Of a stretch of DNA of 64,000 bases, positions 50,100-58,657 are shown one piece after another. The notes beneath the pieces were generated by a model. That model had not been told where the DNA came from and made no database searches. It saw only the letters and a list, made by a program, of their open reading frames with translations. Numbering within the stretch: position 1 is the stretch's first letter; each line of letters starts with the position of its first letter. Both the position numbers and the translations under genes were made by a program. The stretch is taken from positions 1-64,000 of the forward strand of contig JBFXFT010000001.1 of NCBI GenBank assembly GCA_050178795.1, written 5' to 3'. This DNA is from STF1-184 sp050178795. GTDB lineage: Bacteria > Bacillota > Clostridia > Christensenellales > UBA1242.

Positions 50100-51390
50100 T
50101 TACGCCTGCCCCCCTTTTTAGTTTATAAGGTTTTGCCCTCGTGCTGTTTAAAGGTAGGTATATATCTATTAATTTTTTGGTAACAACTAGTGCAGTAAAC
50201 ATAGATACCAAAATACCTATTAATAAGGTAATTGCAAAGCCTTGAATGTTACCTGAACCAAAGATATATAAAACTATAGATGAAATTATGGTAGTAATGT
50301 TTGCGTCAAGTATTGCTGAACTAGCTTTTTGGAAGCCAGATTTAACACTTGCAGGAATCTTTTTACCAGACCTGTATTCATCTTTAATTCTTTCAAATAT
50401 AATTACGTTCGCGTCTACCGCCATACCTAAACTTAGAATAATACCTGCAATACCTGCTAAGGTTAATTGAACTAGTGGTATCGCTTGTAAGAAGAACAAT
50501 AGTATAATAGCATAACTAATAAGTGCTAAGTCTGCGATTAAACCAAAAGTACCGTACATAAAGTACATAAATATTAGCACTGCAATTACACCAATAGCAC
50601 CAGCAATTATGCCAAGCGTTAAGGCGTCTTGACCAAGTGTAGCACTTACTACGGAGTTTTGATAAAGTTCAAGTTCAACCGAGAAAGTACCACTCAAAAT
50701 TTTTGTTGCGTATGCTTCTGCCTCAGCGTAACTAGTCATACCACCTGAAATAAATGTTTTACCGTCTGATATAACTGCTTGAACGGTAATACCGTTTGAG
50801 TTTAAAACTTGTCCGCCTATAAACATATAAAGTGGCTCGCCAGACTCATATAGGTCGCTAGTTAGGTTAAAGAATATTTGACTGCCTTCGCTATCAAACT
50901 CTACTAAAACACCATACTCGCTATTTTGATATGTAGGAGTAACGCTCTTAATATTATCACCAGTAAGTTCTGCTTCTGCATTTACATCGTTAACTGTTTT
51001 AATTTCTAGTTTAGCAGGTTGACCAATTAAATCTAAAATTTCAGATGGTTGATCAACGTCTGGAACTTCAACTCTTATTTGTGTTCCGTTTGCACTCTCT
51101 TGTTTGATAACTGTAGCCTCTGTATAGCCCTTTTCTGCAATTAGGTCTTGAAGCCTAACTATTGTTGCATCAATTTTAGAATCAAGGTCTGTATTGTCGT
51201 CAGTTGGCTTTACATCGTATACAGCCAAAATACCACCTTTAAGGTCAATACCAAGTTTTATAGAATTGGCAAAACCATTATAGGTGTAATTTGTAAATGG
51301 AATATTAAATTGGCACACCGTTAAACATATGCCTATTATCAACATTACTACAAACAAAACAATTTTTCGTTTTGCTTTTTTCTTCTTCAT
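50089..51390 (-). CDS. secD: Protein translocase subunit SecD
   Basis: 433 residues, six helices. SIKLGIDLKGGI near residue 45 and the conserved AVDANVIIFERIKDEYRSG in helix 4. Shorter than proteobacterial SecD because the periplasmic domain is reduced, which is normal for Firmicutes. It starts with ATG after AAAGGGAGATTTTACCGTT. Own promoter, followed by secF. Confidence 0.97.
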   Translation of the reverse strand: MKKKKAKRKIVLFVVMLIIGICLTVCQFNIPFTNYTYNGFANSIKLGIDLKGGILAVYDVKPTDDNTDLDSKIDATIVRLQDLIAEKGYTEATVIKQESANGTQIRVEVPDVDQPSEILDLIGQPAKLEIKTVNDVNAEAELTGDNIKSVTPTYQNSEYGVLVEFDSEGSQIFFNLTSDLYESGEPLYMFIGGQVLNSNGITVQAVISDGKTFISGGMTSYAEAEAYATKILSGTFSVELELYQNSVVSATLGQDALTLGIIAGAIGVIAVLIFMYFMYGTFGLIADLALISYAIILLFFLQAIPLVQLTLAGIAGIILSLGMAVDANVIIFERIKDEYRSGKKIPASVKSGFQKASSAILDANITTIISSIVLYIFGSGNIQGFAITLLIGILVSMFTALVVTKKLIDIYLPLNSTRAKPYKLKRGAGVNEL

Positions 51391-51423
51391 AACGGTAAAA
51401 TCTCCCTTTAGTAACTAAAAGCC

Positions 51424-51452
51424 ATTATATAGTAATTAATATTGTTAGTCAA
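51424..51452 (-). promoter_or_regulatory. secDF promoter
   Basis: Minus strand TTGACT, 17-nt spacer, perfect TATAAT. Confidence 0.85.
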
Positions 51453-51518
51453 TTTATTTTAAGTAATTTTATTATAAACAGGCTCAAAAAAACTGACATT
51501 TTACTACATAAAAAGCAC

Positions 51519-51560
51519 AAAAAAACATTGGCTACTTTTTAAAAAAGTAATCAATGTTAA
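51519..51560 (-). terminator. Terminator of the ruvC-yajC operon
   Basis: AACATTG-TACTTTTT pairs with AAAAAGTA-CAATGTT through a two-base mismatch, followed on the minus strand by T7. Confidence 0.75.
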
Positions 51561-51570
51561 TTTACAATTA

Positions 51571-51924
51571 TTATTGCTCTGTTTTTGCGTTTTTTGCAGC
51601 ACATCTAGCGTTTTTTGACTTACTTTTGCCTAGCACTTGATAAACCGCTCTAACATCAATTTTCATTGTAGATGCCTCATCAAGAGAAATGGTTATAACC
51701 TTTTCTGCTTCGCGGTCTTCTGTTGCCTCTATATCTTCAATTTTTAAAACTGTTCCATAAAAACCACTGTAAGTCTTTATGCAATCGCCTTTTTCAATTG
51801 ATGAAAATAGTTCTTTTTCTTGTTTTTTATATTTATTGCTTCTAATAATGTTGAAAACTATTAGATAAACTAAAAATACGCCTAATAATATGTAAGGTCC
51901 ATATTGACTAAAAAAATCGTCCAT
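51571..51924 (-). CDS. yajC: Preprotein translocase accessory subunit YajC
   Basis: 117 residues. One N-terminal helix (about 10-26), then the conserved SIEKGDCIKTYSGFYGTVLKIE region. A basic tail SKSKNARCAAKNAKTEQ. It is linked to SecDF, which lies immediately downstream under a separate promoter. Last gene of the ruvC-ruvA-ruvB-queA-tgt-yajC series. ATG with CGAGGAGAC upstream. Confidence 0.92.
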   Translation of the reverse strand: MDDFFSQYGPYILLGVFLVYLIVFNIIRSNKYKKQEKELFSSIEKGDCIKTYSGFYGTVLKIEDIEATEDREAEKVITISLDEASTMKIDVRAVYQVLGKSKSKNARCAAKNAKTEQ

Positions 51925-52008
51925 AAAAGTCTCCTCGTTTTTTTAAATATAGTAACATTTTAGCATTTAATTGCTCCTAAGGCAATTTAATATAGCCGTT
52001 AATTTGTT

Positions 52009-53130
52009 TTAGTCCTCTACACTGCCATATTTTTTGTAAAATTCGTCTCTAAAATCTAGTAACCTGTCTTCCCAAATTGCTTTTTTAATGTCTTCCGTTA
52101 ATTTGGTTAAAAACCTTAAATTGTGTATGCTTAAAAGTTTTGCGCCCAAAATTTCGTTAGTATTTACTAGGTGCCTTAAATATGCCTTTGTAAAGTTCTT
52201 GCAGGTGTAGCAGTCGCACTCGCTATCTAGCGGCGTAAAGTCCTCTTTAAACTCTGCGTTTCTTATTACTTTTTTGCCTGTGCTTGTAAAGGCTGTGCCG
52301 TTTCTTGCAATTCTTGTAGGTAGTACGCAGTCAAACATATCAATACCCCTAATTATCCCTTCAATTAGGTTGTCTGGTCTTCCTACGCCCATTAAATAAT
52401 GTGGTACATTTTGTGGAAGTAATGGTTTTAACTCGCCAAGTATTTTGTACATAACTTCGGTAGGCTCTCCTACGCTTAAACCGCCTATTGCTATGCCGTG
52501 TTTAACATAAGGAAGCGTCTTTTCTAAACTCTCTTTTCTTAAATCGCTAAAAAAGTTACCTTGAACTATTGGAAACAACGCTTGGTCGTCCCTTTTATGC
52601 GCTTTATAGCACCTATCTAGCCAATTAATTGTTCTATCAAGTGCTTCTTTTGCCTCTTCTTTTGTTGTGCCAGCACCAGTGCATTGGTCTAGTGGCATTA
52701 TAATATCTGCCCCTAAATTGTTTTCAATTTCAATTACTTTCTCTGGTGTAAATAGGTGTTTAGAACCATTTAGGTGGCTTCTAAATTCAACACCGTTTTC
52801 TGTAACTTTATTTAGTTTACTCAAACTAAAAACTTGAAAACCGCCACTGTCTGTTAAAATTGGTCTGTCCCAATTCATAAATTTATGTAGTCCACCAGCC
52901 TTTTTTATTAAAGTATCTGTTGGTCTTAAATATAGGTGATAGGTGTTAGAAAGTATTATTTGCGCATTCAAGTTTTTAAGGTCATCTGGCGTCAAACTTT
53001 TAACAGTTGCTTGCGTTCCAACTGGCATAAAAACTGGGGTTTCAATAACTCCATGAGGGGTTGTAAACTTGCCGATTCTAGCACCAGACTGCTTACATAC
53101 TTTTATTACTTCATAGTTAAATTTTTCCAT
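52009..53130 (-). CDS. tgt: Queuine tRNA-ribosyltransferase (TGT)
   Basis: 373 residues. It exchanges guanine 34 for preQ1 in tRNAs with GUN anticodons; targets in this window include tRNA-Tyr and tRNA-Asp. Catalytic Asp in TDSGGFQVFSL, nucleophile Asp in RGIDMFDCVLPTR, zinc site CDCYTCKNFTKAYLRHL with a later His. Start ATG behind AAGGAATTTTT. queA lies just upstream. Confidence 0.97.
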   Translation of the reverse strand: MEKFNYEVIKVCKQSGARIGKFTTPHGVIETPVFMPVGTQATVKSLTPDDLKNLNAQIILSNTYHLYLRPTDTLIKKAGGLHKFMNWDRPILTDSGGFQVFSLSKLNKVTENGVEFRSHLNGSKHLFTPEKVIEIENNLGADIIMPLDQCTGAGTTKEEAKEALDRTINWLDRCYKAHKRDDQALFPIVQGNFFSDLRKESLEKTLPYVKHGIAIGGLSVGEPTEVMYKILGELKPLLPQNVPHYLMGVGRPDNLIEGIIRGIDMFDCVLPTRIARNGTAFTSTGKKVIRNAEFKEDFTPLDSECDCYTCKNFTKAYLRHLVNTNEILGAKLLSIHNLRFLTKLTEDIKKAIWEDRLLDFRDEFYKKYGSVED

Positions 53131-53169
53131 AAAAATTCCTTTATAATATGTTAAAAATTAATACTTTTT

Positions 53170-54210
53170 TTATTTTATAAATGTTGCGTCGCCAAAACTA
53201 AAAAATCTGTAACGCTCCTCAACTGCTTTTCTATATAAGGCTAGTGTCTCATCTATTCCACACATTGCACTTACTAACATAATTAGTGTGCTTTCTGGCA
53301 AGTGAAAGTTTGTTATTAGACAGTCAACAATTTTAAATTTATAGCCCGGGTAAATAAAAATGTTTGTGTCTCCGCTATGCTCTTCAATTATACCACTATT
53401 TGTGCTTGCGCTCTCCAAAACTCTAACGCTTGTTGTCCCTACTGCTATTACTCGCCTGCCTTCACGCTTTGCTCTATTTATTATTTCTGCACTTTCTTTT
53501 GTTATTTCATAATATTCGGTGTGCATTTCGTGTTTTAAAATGTTGTCTTCACTAACTGGTCTAAAAGTGCCTAAGCCAACATTTAATGTAACCTCAACAA
53601 TTTGTATGCCCCTGTTTTTTATTTTTTCTAAAAGTTCACTAGTAAAGTGTAAACCTGCCGTTGGTGCCGCACTGCTGCCGTCTGTTTTAGCATAAACTGT
53701 TTGATAGCGGTTTTCATTTTTCTTTTCTAACTCTTTTTTAATATAGTGTGGAAGTGGCATTACTCCAATTTCGTGAATAACGGCTTCAAATACGCCGTTT
53801 ACTTCAAAATTCATAATTACATTGCCATTTTCTAACTTTTCTTTAACTATTCCTGTAAGTTTAGGGCTAAAAACCACCATCGTGCCTATTTTTACGCGCT
53901 TTGCTGGTTTAATTAATATTTCCCATTCGTCTAATTTTAGTTTTTTAAGCAGTAAAATTTCTATTTTAGCACCTGTATTTTCCTTTTCGCCGTAAAGCCT
54001 TGCAGGTAAAACCTTTGTGTTGTTTACAACCAAAATATCGCCAGCGTTTAAATAGTCTATTATGTCGTAAAAGTGCTTATGTTCAATTTGCATAGTACTC
54101 TTATCATACACTAAAAGCCGAGAGTGATCTCTTGGCTCTATTGGTGTTTGTGCTATTAATTCTTCTGGTAAATCGTAATAATAGGTACTTTTTTTAATCG
54201 TCCTGTCCAT
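53170..54210 (-). CDS. queA: S-adenosylmethionine:tRNA ribosyltransferase-isomerase
   Basis: 346 residues. It adds the cyclopentenediol precursor to preQ1-tRNA after TGT acts. Family features: YDLPEELIAQTPIEPRDHSRL, GLGTFRPVSEDN, FHLPESTLIMLVSA. It starts inside the 3' end of ruvB (17-nt overlap). preQ1 synthesis genes are not in this window, so the substrate may be imported or encoded elsewhere. Confidence 0.97.
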   Translation of the reverse strand: MDRTIKKSTYYYDLPEELIAQTPIEPRDHSRLLVYDKSTMQIEHKHFYDIIDYLNAGDILVVNNTKVLPARLYGEKENTGAKIEILLLKKLKLDEWEILIKPAKRVKIGTMVVFSPKLTGIVKEKLENGNVIMNFEVNGVFEAVIHEIGVMPLPHYIKKELEKKNENRYQTVYAKTDGSSAAPTAGLHFTSELLEKIKNRGIQIVEVTLNVGLGTFRPVSEDNILKHEMHTEYYEITKESAEIINRAKREGRRVIAVGTTSVRVLESASTNSGIIEEHSGDTNIFIYPGYKFKIVDCLITNFHLPESTLIMLVSAMCGIDETLALYRKAVEERYRFFSFGDATFIK

Positions 54211-55258
54211 CTAAAATTCCTGTTTCTAACTCTTTTATTTGTTCAATTTGTTGGTCGCTTATTGTTTTACCTAGGTGTTTATAAGCGTCTGGCAAGGCAA
54301 TTCTTCCCCTTGAAGTACGTGCAATAAAACCAATTTGCAATAAATATGGTTCATAAACATCTTCAATAGTTACTGAGTCTTCGTTTGTTGTTGCAGCAAG
54401 TGTATCTAGCCCAACAGGTCCGCCTTTGAACTTATCTATTATAGCATTTAAAATTTTTCTGTCAACAAAGTCAAGTCCTAACTCGTCAACCTCCATCATT
54501 TTTAGTGCTTTATCTGCAATTTCTTTAGTTATTACGCCTGTGCCTTTAACTTCGGCATAGTCCCTAACCCTTTTTAAAAAGCGGTTAGTAATACGAGGTG
54601 TACCCCTACTTCTTAGTGCAATTTCTTGCGCTGCGTCTTCTTCTAATTTTATGTTTAAAATTTTAGCGGAGCGTTTTACTATTGTTTTTAACTCGTCTAT
54701 TGCATAATTTTCAAGCCTACCCATAACGCCAAATCTGTCGCGAAGTGGACTTGTAAGCCTGCCTGCTTTTGTAGTTGCACCAATTAATGTAAATGGTTGA
54801 ATTTTTAACCTCATGCTTCTAGCACTTGGACCTTTACCTACAATAAAGTCTAGGGCATAGTCTTCCATTGCTGGGTATAAAATTTCTTCAACCGCCCTAT
54901 TAAGTCTATGTATTTCGTCAATAAAAAGTACATCTCTTTCGCCTAAATTGGTCAAAATTGCTGCTAAGTCTGCAGCGCTTTCAATTGCTGGACCACTTGT
55001 TATTTTAATTTGACAGCCAAGTTCGTTGGCTATTATGTGGGCTAGGGTTGTTTTGCCAAGCCCTGGTGGACCATACAAAAGCACGTGGTCTAGTGCTTCG
55101 CCACGATTTTTGCAGGCCTCAATGTAAATTTCCAAATTGTCTTTAATTTTTTGTTGACCTACATATTCTTGCATATTGGTTGGGCGCAATTTATTTTCTA
55201 CTTCGTAGTCTTCTTCCTTTAAATTGCTCGTTATTATTCTTTCCTCGTCAAACTCCAT
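54194..55258 (-). CDS. ruvB: Holliday junction branch-migration helicase RuvB
   Basis: 354 residues, AAA+ motor. Walker A GPPGLGKTTLAH, Walker B FIDEIHRLN, sensor 1 GATTKAGRLTSPLRDRFG, C-terminal winged helix (GFIARTSRGRIAL). Follows ruvA by 7 nt. SOS-regulated through the ruvC promoter. Confidence 0.98.
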   Translation of the reverse strand: MEFDEERIITSNLKEEDYEVENKLRPTNMQEYVGQQKIKDNLEIYIEACKNRGEALDHVLLYGPPGLGKTTLAHIIANELGCQIKITSGPAIESAADLAAILTNLGERDVLFIDEIHRLNRAVEEILYPAMEDYALDFIVGKGPSARSMRLKIQPFTLIGATTKAGRLTSPLRDRFGVMGRLENYAIDELKTIVKRSAKILNIKLEEDAAQEIALRSRGTPRITNRFLKRVRDYAEVKGTGVITKEIADKALKMMEVDELGLDFVDRKILNAIIDKFKGGPVGLDTLAATTNEDSVTIEDVYEPYLLQIGFIARTSRGRIALPDAYKHLGKTISDQQIEQIKELETGILDGQDD

Positions 55259-55265
55259 TTGTTAC

Positions 55266-55859
55266 CTACCTACTAAAACTTTTTAATGCCTTTTCAATTA
55301 AAACTTCTGCGCTATCATTTGGTAAAGCCACTTTTCTAACAAGCCTTAATGCCTCTGCTTTATTTATGCCAAGTGCAACTAGAGCAAAAGAGGCATCGTT
55401 TACTGCGCTGTCGTTTTGTAGACCTGCTCCAAGACCTGTAACACTTACAGTGTCAAAGTCCTCAACCTTTTCTTTTAGTTCTAAAATAATCCTCTCTGCA
55501 GTCTTTTTGCCTACGCCCTTAACCTTGTTTAAAAGGGCTGTATCCCCACTTATAATGGTAATTGCAAGGTCGCTGATTGATATTCCAGAAAGTATAGTAA
55601 TTGCCATTTTAGGACCTATTCCGCTGACTTTTGTTAGTTTTAAAAACATATTTTTTTCTTCCAAACTTGAAAAGCCAAAAAGCACCGCTTGGTCTTCACG
55701 CACATGGTAATATGTATGTATTTTTACTTGTTGACCAATTGGTCCAACGTTATCAAGAGTGTTATTGGAAACAATAATTTCAAAACCTATGCCATTGTTT
55801 TCAATAACCACTAAATTTTCTTGTTTTTCTACCACTGCACCTTTAATAAATGAGTACAT
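55266..55859 (-). CDS. ruvA: Holliday junction-binding protein RuvA
   Basis: 197 residues. N-terminal OB fold (MYSFIKGAVVEKQ), two helix-hairpin-helix motifs (VSGIGPKMAITIL and VKGVGKKTAERIIL) and a C-terminal RuvB-contacting domain. It tetramerises on junctions and loads RuvB. ATG after TAGGAGGCTAAA, 9 nt from ruvC. Confidence 0.97.
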   Translation of the reverse strand: MYSFIKGAVVEKQENLVVIENNGIGFEIIVSNNTLDNVGPIGQQVKIHTYYHVREDQAVLFGFSSLEEKNMFLKLTKVSGIGPKMAITILSGISISDLAITIISGDTALLNKVKGVGKKTAERIILELKEKVEDFDTVSVTGLGAGLQNDSAVNDASFALVALGINKAEALRLVRKVALPNDSAEVLIEKALKSFSR

Positions 55860-55868
55860 TTTAGCCTC

Positions 55869-56360
55869 CTACATAACATTTTTTGAAATTGTTTGATTGG
55901 TTTGAATATGTGTAATTGCTGCTGCAAGTGCGTCTGCTGCGTCCACTGGTGTTGGTACTTTACTCAAACTTAAAATTGCCTTTACCATATATTGAATTTG
56001 GCTTTTTTCTGCCCTACCATAGCCTGTTAATGCTTGTTTAATTTGAAGTGGAGTGTATTCGTAAATATTGCCACACTCCCTAACCGCCGCAAGTATTGCG
56101 ACGCCCCTTGCTTGAGCCACATTTATTGCAGATTTTATGTTTTTGTTAAAAAATAGTTCTTCAACTGCCACTGCGTTTGGCTTATATTTGCCAATTAAAT
56201 GTGCTATTGCGTCATAAATCATTGCTAGTCTTACAGGCATACCCTCATTTGCTGGGGTTTTTACTACGCCATAATCAAGCGCCTTTAAACTATTGCCATT
56301 TTTTTCTATAACGCCAAAACCCACCGTTGCTAGTCCTGGGTCAATACCTAAAATAACCAT
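55869..56360 (-). CDS. ruvC: Crossover junction endodeoxyribonuclease RuvC
   Basis: 163 residues. Catalytic acids: Asp7 (LGIDPGLATVGFG), Glu in VAVEELFF, and the C-terminal Asp pair in VDAADALAAAITH. It cuts Holliday junctions. First gene of ruvCAB-queA-tgt-yajC under an SOS-type promoter. Start ATG with GAAGGGG upstream. Confidence 0.97.
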   Translation of the reverse strand: MVILGIDPGLATVGFGVIEKNGNSLKALDYGVVKTPANEGMPVRLAMIYDAIAHLIGKYKPNAVAVEELFFNKNIKSAINVAQARGVAILAAVRECGNIYEYTPLQIKQALTGYGRAEKSQIQYMVKAILSLSKVPTPVDAADALAAAITHIQTNQTISKNVM

Positions 56361-56391
56361 AAAACCCCTTCAATTTTTAATATATAACCAT

Positions 56392-56431
56392 ATTGTAAAA
56401 CATTACTTAAAAAATGTCAAACATTTGTTCT
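56392..56431 (-). promoter_or_regulatory. ruvC operon promoter with SOS box
   Basis: Minus strand box AGAACAAATGTTTG (56431-56418) overlaps TTGACA (56420-56415); 17-nt spacer; TACAAT (56397-56392). Geometry identical to lexA and recA. Confidence 0.9.
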
Positions 56432-56446
56432 AGTTATTTTAAAAAT

Positions 56447-56470
56447 AAAAAGAGCAATTAAGCCCTTTAA
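56447..56470 (-). terminator. Terminator of the trmH-yebC pair
   Basis: AAAGGGC/GCTCTTT hairpin followed on the minus strand by TTTTTATTTTT. Confidence 0.65.
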
Positions 56471-56482
56471 TATTTTTGAAAT

Positions 56483-57211
56483 TTATTCAATATTACCTAC
56501 ATTGTGGTAAATGTTTTGAATGTCATCGTTTTCTTCAAAGTTGTCTAGCATCTTTTGAAAACTTGATAGTTTGTTTTCGTCTAGGTCAATGTAACTTTGA
56601 GGCACCATTTCAACATCTGCACTTACAAATTCAATGCCTTTAGCCTCTAAAAATGCCTTTACATCGTTGAATTTTGATGGGTCTGTAATTACTTCATAGC
56701 CGTCTTCACTTGTTACCATGTCCTCTGCTTCTGCCTCTAAAATCCATTCAAAAAGTTGATCTTCAGTCAAAGTATCATTCTTTTCTATTGCTATTATGCC
56801 CTTTCTGTCAAACATAAAACTTACAGAGTTTGTAGTGCCAAGACTGCCGCCTGCCCTATCAAAAATGTGTCTAACATCTCCACCTGTTCTGTTTTTATTA
56901 TCTGTCAAAGTTTCTACTATAACGGCACTTCCGCCTGGACCATAACCCTCGTAAATTATTGTTTCATAACTTACACCAGCAAGGTCACCAGTTGCCCTTT
57001 TAATTGACCTATTGATGTTATCATTTGGCATATTATTTTGCTTTGCTTTTGCAATAGCATCTCTTAAAGCAGGGTTTAAGTTTGGGTCTGCTCCGCTTTG
57101 TTTAACTGCAACTGTAATTAGTTTACCAATTTTAGTAAATATTGCACCTCTTGCAGCGTCATTTTTGCCTTTTGTGTGTTTAATTGTTGACCACTTATTA
57201 TGTCCTGACAT
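56483..57211 (-). CDS. yebC: YebC/PmpR-family protein
   Basis: 242 residues. Classic N-terminus SGHNKWSTIKHTKGKNDAAR and PGGSAVIVETLTDNKNRT. Family members are linked to transcription regulation and, more recently, to relieving ribosome stalls at proline stretches. Positioned next to ruvC, as is common. It follows the SpoU-family methyltransferase by 12 nt. ATG with TAGGAGAAAAGTTTT upstream. Confidence 0.96.
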   Translation of the reverse strand: MSGHNKWSTIKHTKGKNDAARGAIFTKIGKLITVAVKQSGADPNLNPALRDAIAKAKQNNMPNDNINRSIKRATGDLAGVSYETIIYEGYGPGGSAVIVETLTDNKNRTGGDVRHIFDRAGGSLGTTNSVSFMFDRKGIIAIEKNDTLTEDQLFEWILEAEAEDMVTSEDGYEVITDPSKFNDVKAFLEAKGIEFVSADVEMVPQSYIDLDENKLSSFQKMLDNFEENDDIQNIYHNVGNIE

Positions 57212-57223
57212 AAAACTTTTCTC

Positions 57224-57991
57224 CTAATAATTCATTTTGTACATTAATATGCTAGCGCTTACCGCTGCATTTAAACTTTCTACGCCATTTTGCATAGGTA
57301 TAGATATGGTTTGAGTGGCTAACTTTTTAATATTTTCGGTCACTCCACTGCCTTCGTTCCCTATTATGATACCAATTACTTTGTTTTTTGGCAAGTCTAA
57401 TTGAAAGATATTTTTGCCATTCATATCTGCAAGGTACAATTCGTAATTTTCCTTTACTGAAAGTAATTTTTGCAGTTTTTCAAGCGAGATATCATAGCAA
57501 TTTACCTTGAATAAATTGCCCATACTTGCACGAACGACTTTGTCGTTGTAGACATCTACACAGTCTATCATAAATATGTTTTTAAAGTTGCTCGCTGCGG
57601 CACTTCTAATGATTGCGCCAACGTTGCCTGGGTCTTGAATATGCTCTAGAACCAAAAAGTTATTGTTATCTATTACCATTGGCGTCAAGTATTTGGTTTT
57701 TACGGTTGCTAAAATGCCCTGAGGGGTATCTGACGGTGAAATTGCCTTTAAAACGCGCTCATCTGTATAAATAATATTGCATTTTATTAAGTGAGCATAC
57801 TTTGAGTATGTGTCTTTTTTATTTTCATCAATAAAAAGATTAACAAACTCAAGTTTAGAGTTTATTCCCTCATCAATTATTTTGTGCCCCTCTAAAATTG
57901 CAAGGTTAAGTAGTTTTCGGTACTTTTTTTGTTTTAAACTGCTCGCCTCTTTAATTATAGGGTTTTCAAGCGATTTTATTACTTGCGCCAT
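57224..57991 (-). CDS. TrmH/SpoU-family RNA 2'-O-methyltransferase
   Basis: 255 residues. N-terminal substrate-binding domain (ENPIIKEASSLKQKKYR, LEGHKIIDEG) and C-terminal SPOUT knot with motif 1 LEHIQDPGNVGAIIRSAAAS, motif 2 IGIIIGNEGSGVT and motif 3 SIPMQNGVESLNAAVSASIL. It methylates a ribose in rRNA or tRNA; the target nucleotide is not predictable. Cotranscribed with yebC, downstream of rplT behind a terminator. Confidence 0.93.
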   Translation of the reverse strand: MAQVIKSLENPIIKEASSLKQKKYRKLLNLAILEGHKIIDEGINSKLEFVNLFIDENKKDTYSKYAHLIKCNIIYTDERVLKAISPSDTPQGILATVKTKYLTPMVIDNNNFLVLEHIQDPGNVGAIIRSAAASNFKNIFMIDCVDVYNDKVVRASMGNLFKVNCYDISLEKLQKLLSVKENYELYLADMNGKNIFQLDLPKNKVIGIIIGNEGSGVTENIKKLATQTISIPMQNGVESLNAAVSASILMYKMNY

Positions 57992-58004
57992 AATTTTCCT
58001 TTTT

Positions 58005-58041
58005 AAAAAAGGCTCTTCCTACTAAGAAAAGCCATTTTTTA
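58005..58041 (-). terminator. Terminator after rplT
   Basis: GGCTTTTC/GAAGAGCC hairpin (one G-U) followed on the minus strand by T6. Confidence 0.75.
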
Positions 58042-58042
58042 G

Positions 58043-58408
58043 TTATTTTGTTTCCTTAGCTAGTGCTTTTTTTGCGGTTTCTGCTAAATTTGCAAAAGCT
58101 GCTGCGTCTTTTACTGCTAGTTCAGCTAGAACCTTGCGGTTAAGCTCAACATTTGCTAGTTTTAATCCATGCATTAAGTTGCTGTAAGAAAGTCCACTCA
58201 ACCTTGCGGCTGCGTTTATTCTTGTAATCCATAGAGAGCGCATATCTCTCTTTTTTAGTCTTCTGCCGATATAAGCATATTGACCACTCTTCATAACTGC
58301 TTGGCGAGCCACCCTATAAAGTGTACTCTTGGTTGCTCTGTAACCTTTTGCAGCCTTTAAAATTTTTCTACGTTTTTTTAGTGCGTTTACGCTTCTTTTA
58401 ATTCTCAT
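58043..58408 (-). CDS. rplT: 50S ribosomal protein L20
   Basis: 121 residues, basic N-terminus (MRIKRSVNALKKRRKILKAA), conserved RDMRSLWITRINAAAR. It assembles early on 23S rRNA and represses its own operon by binding the infC leader. Ten nt after rpmI. Confidence 0.98.
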   Translation of the reverse strand: MRIKRSVNALKKRRKILKAAKGYRATKSTLYRVARQAVMKSGQYAYIGRRLKKRDMRSLWITRINAAARLSGLSYSNLMHGLKLANVELNRKVLAELAVKDAAAFANLAETAKKALAKETK

Positions 58409-58418
58409 TACTACCCTC

Positions 58419-58613
58419 CTAACCTTGTATTAGTTGCTTAATCATTTTTTCTTGATTCTTAGCAACACTCACATTCTTTTTTAGTTGATTTTTTCTTTTT
58501 CTACTCATTTTGGTCAAGATGTGAGTAGTATTTTGTTGTCCCCTCTTAACTGAGCCAGAAGGTCTTAGTTTAAAGCGCATTTTAGCTGCTTTATTGGTTT
58601 TCATTTTTGGCAT
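58419..58613 (-). CDS. rpmI: 50S ribosomal protein L35
   Basis: 64 residues, very basic (MPKMKTNKAAKMRFKLRPSG, HILTKMSRKRKNQLKK). Middle gene of infC-rpmI-rplT. ATG with AAGGAGATTAGG upstream. Confidence 0.97.
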   Translation of the reverse strand: MPKMKTNKAAKMRFKLRPSGSVKRGQQNTTHILTKMSRKRKNQLKKNVSVAKNQEKMIKQLIQG

Positions 58614-58657
58614 AATTTCCTAATCTCCTTAAATTTTTGTGTTTTTTCTTTTCTTTT

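Noticed and set aside
53170..56431. preQ1 riboswitch controlling queA/tgt
   Set aside because: queA and tgt are internal genes of the ruvC operon with overlaps or short gaps. No preQ1 aptamer-like hairpin/A-rich tail is visible.
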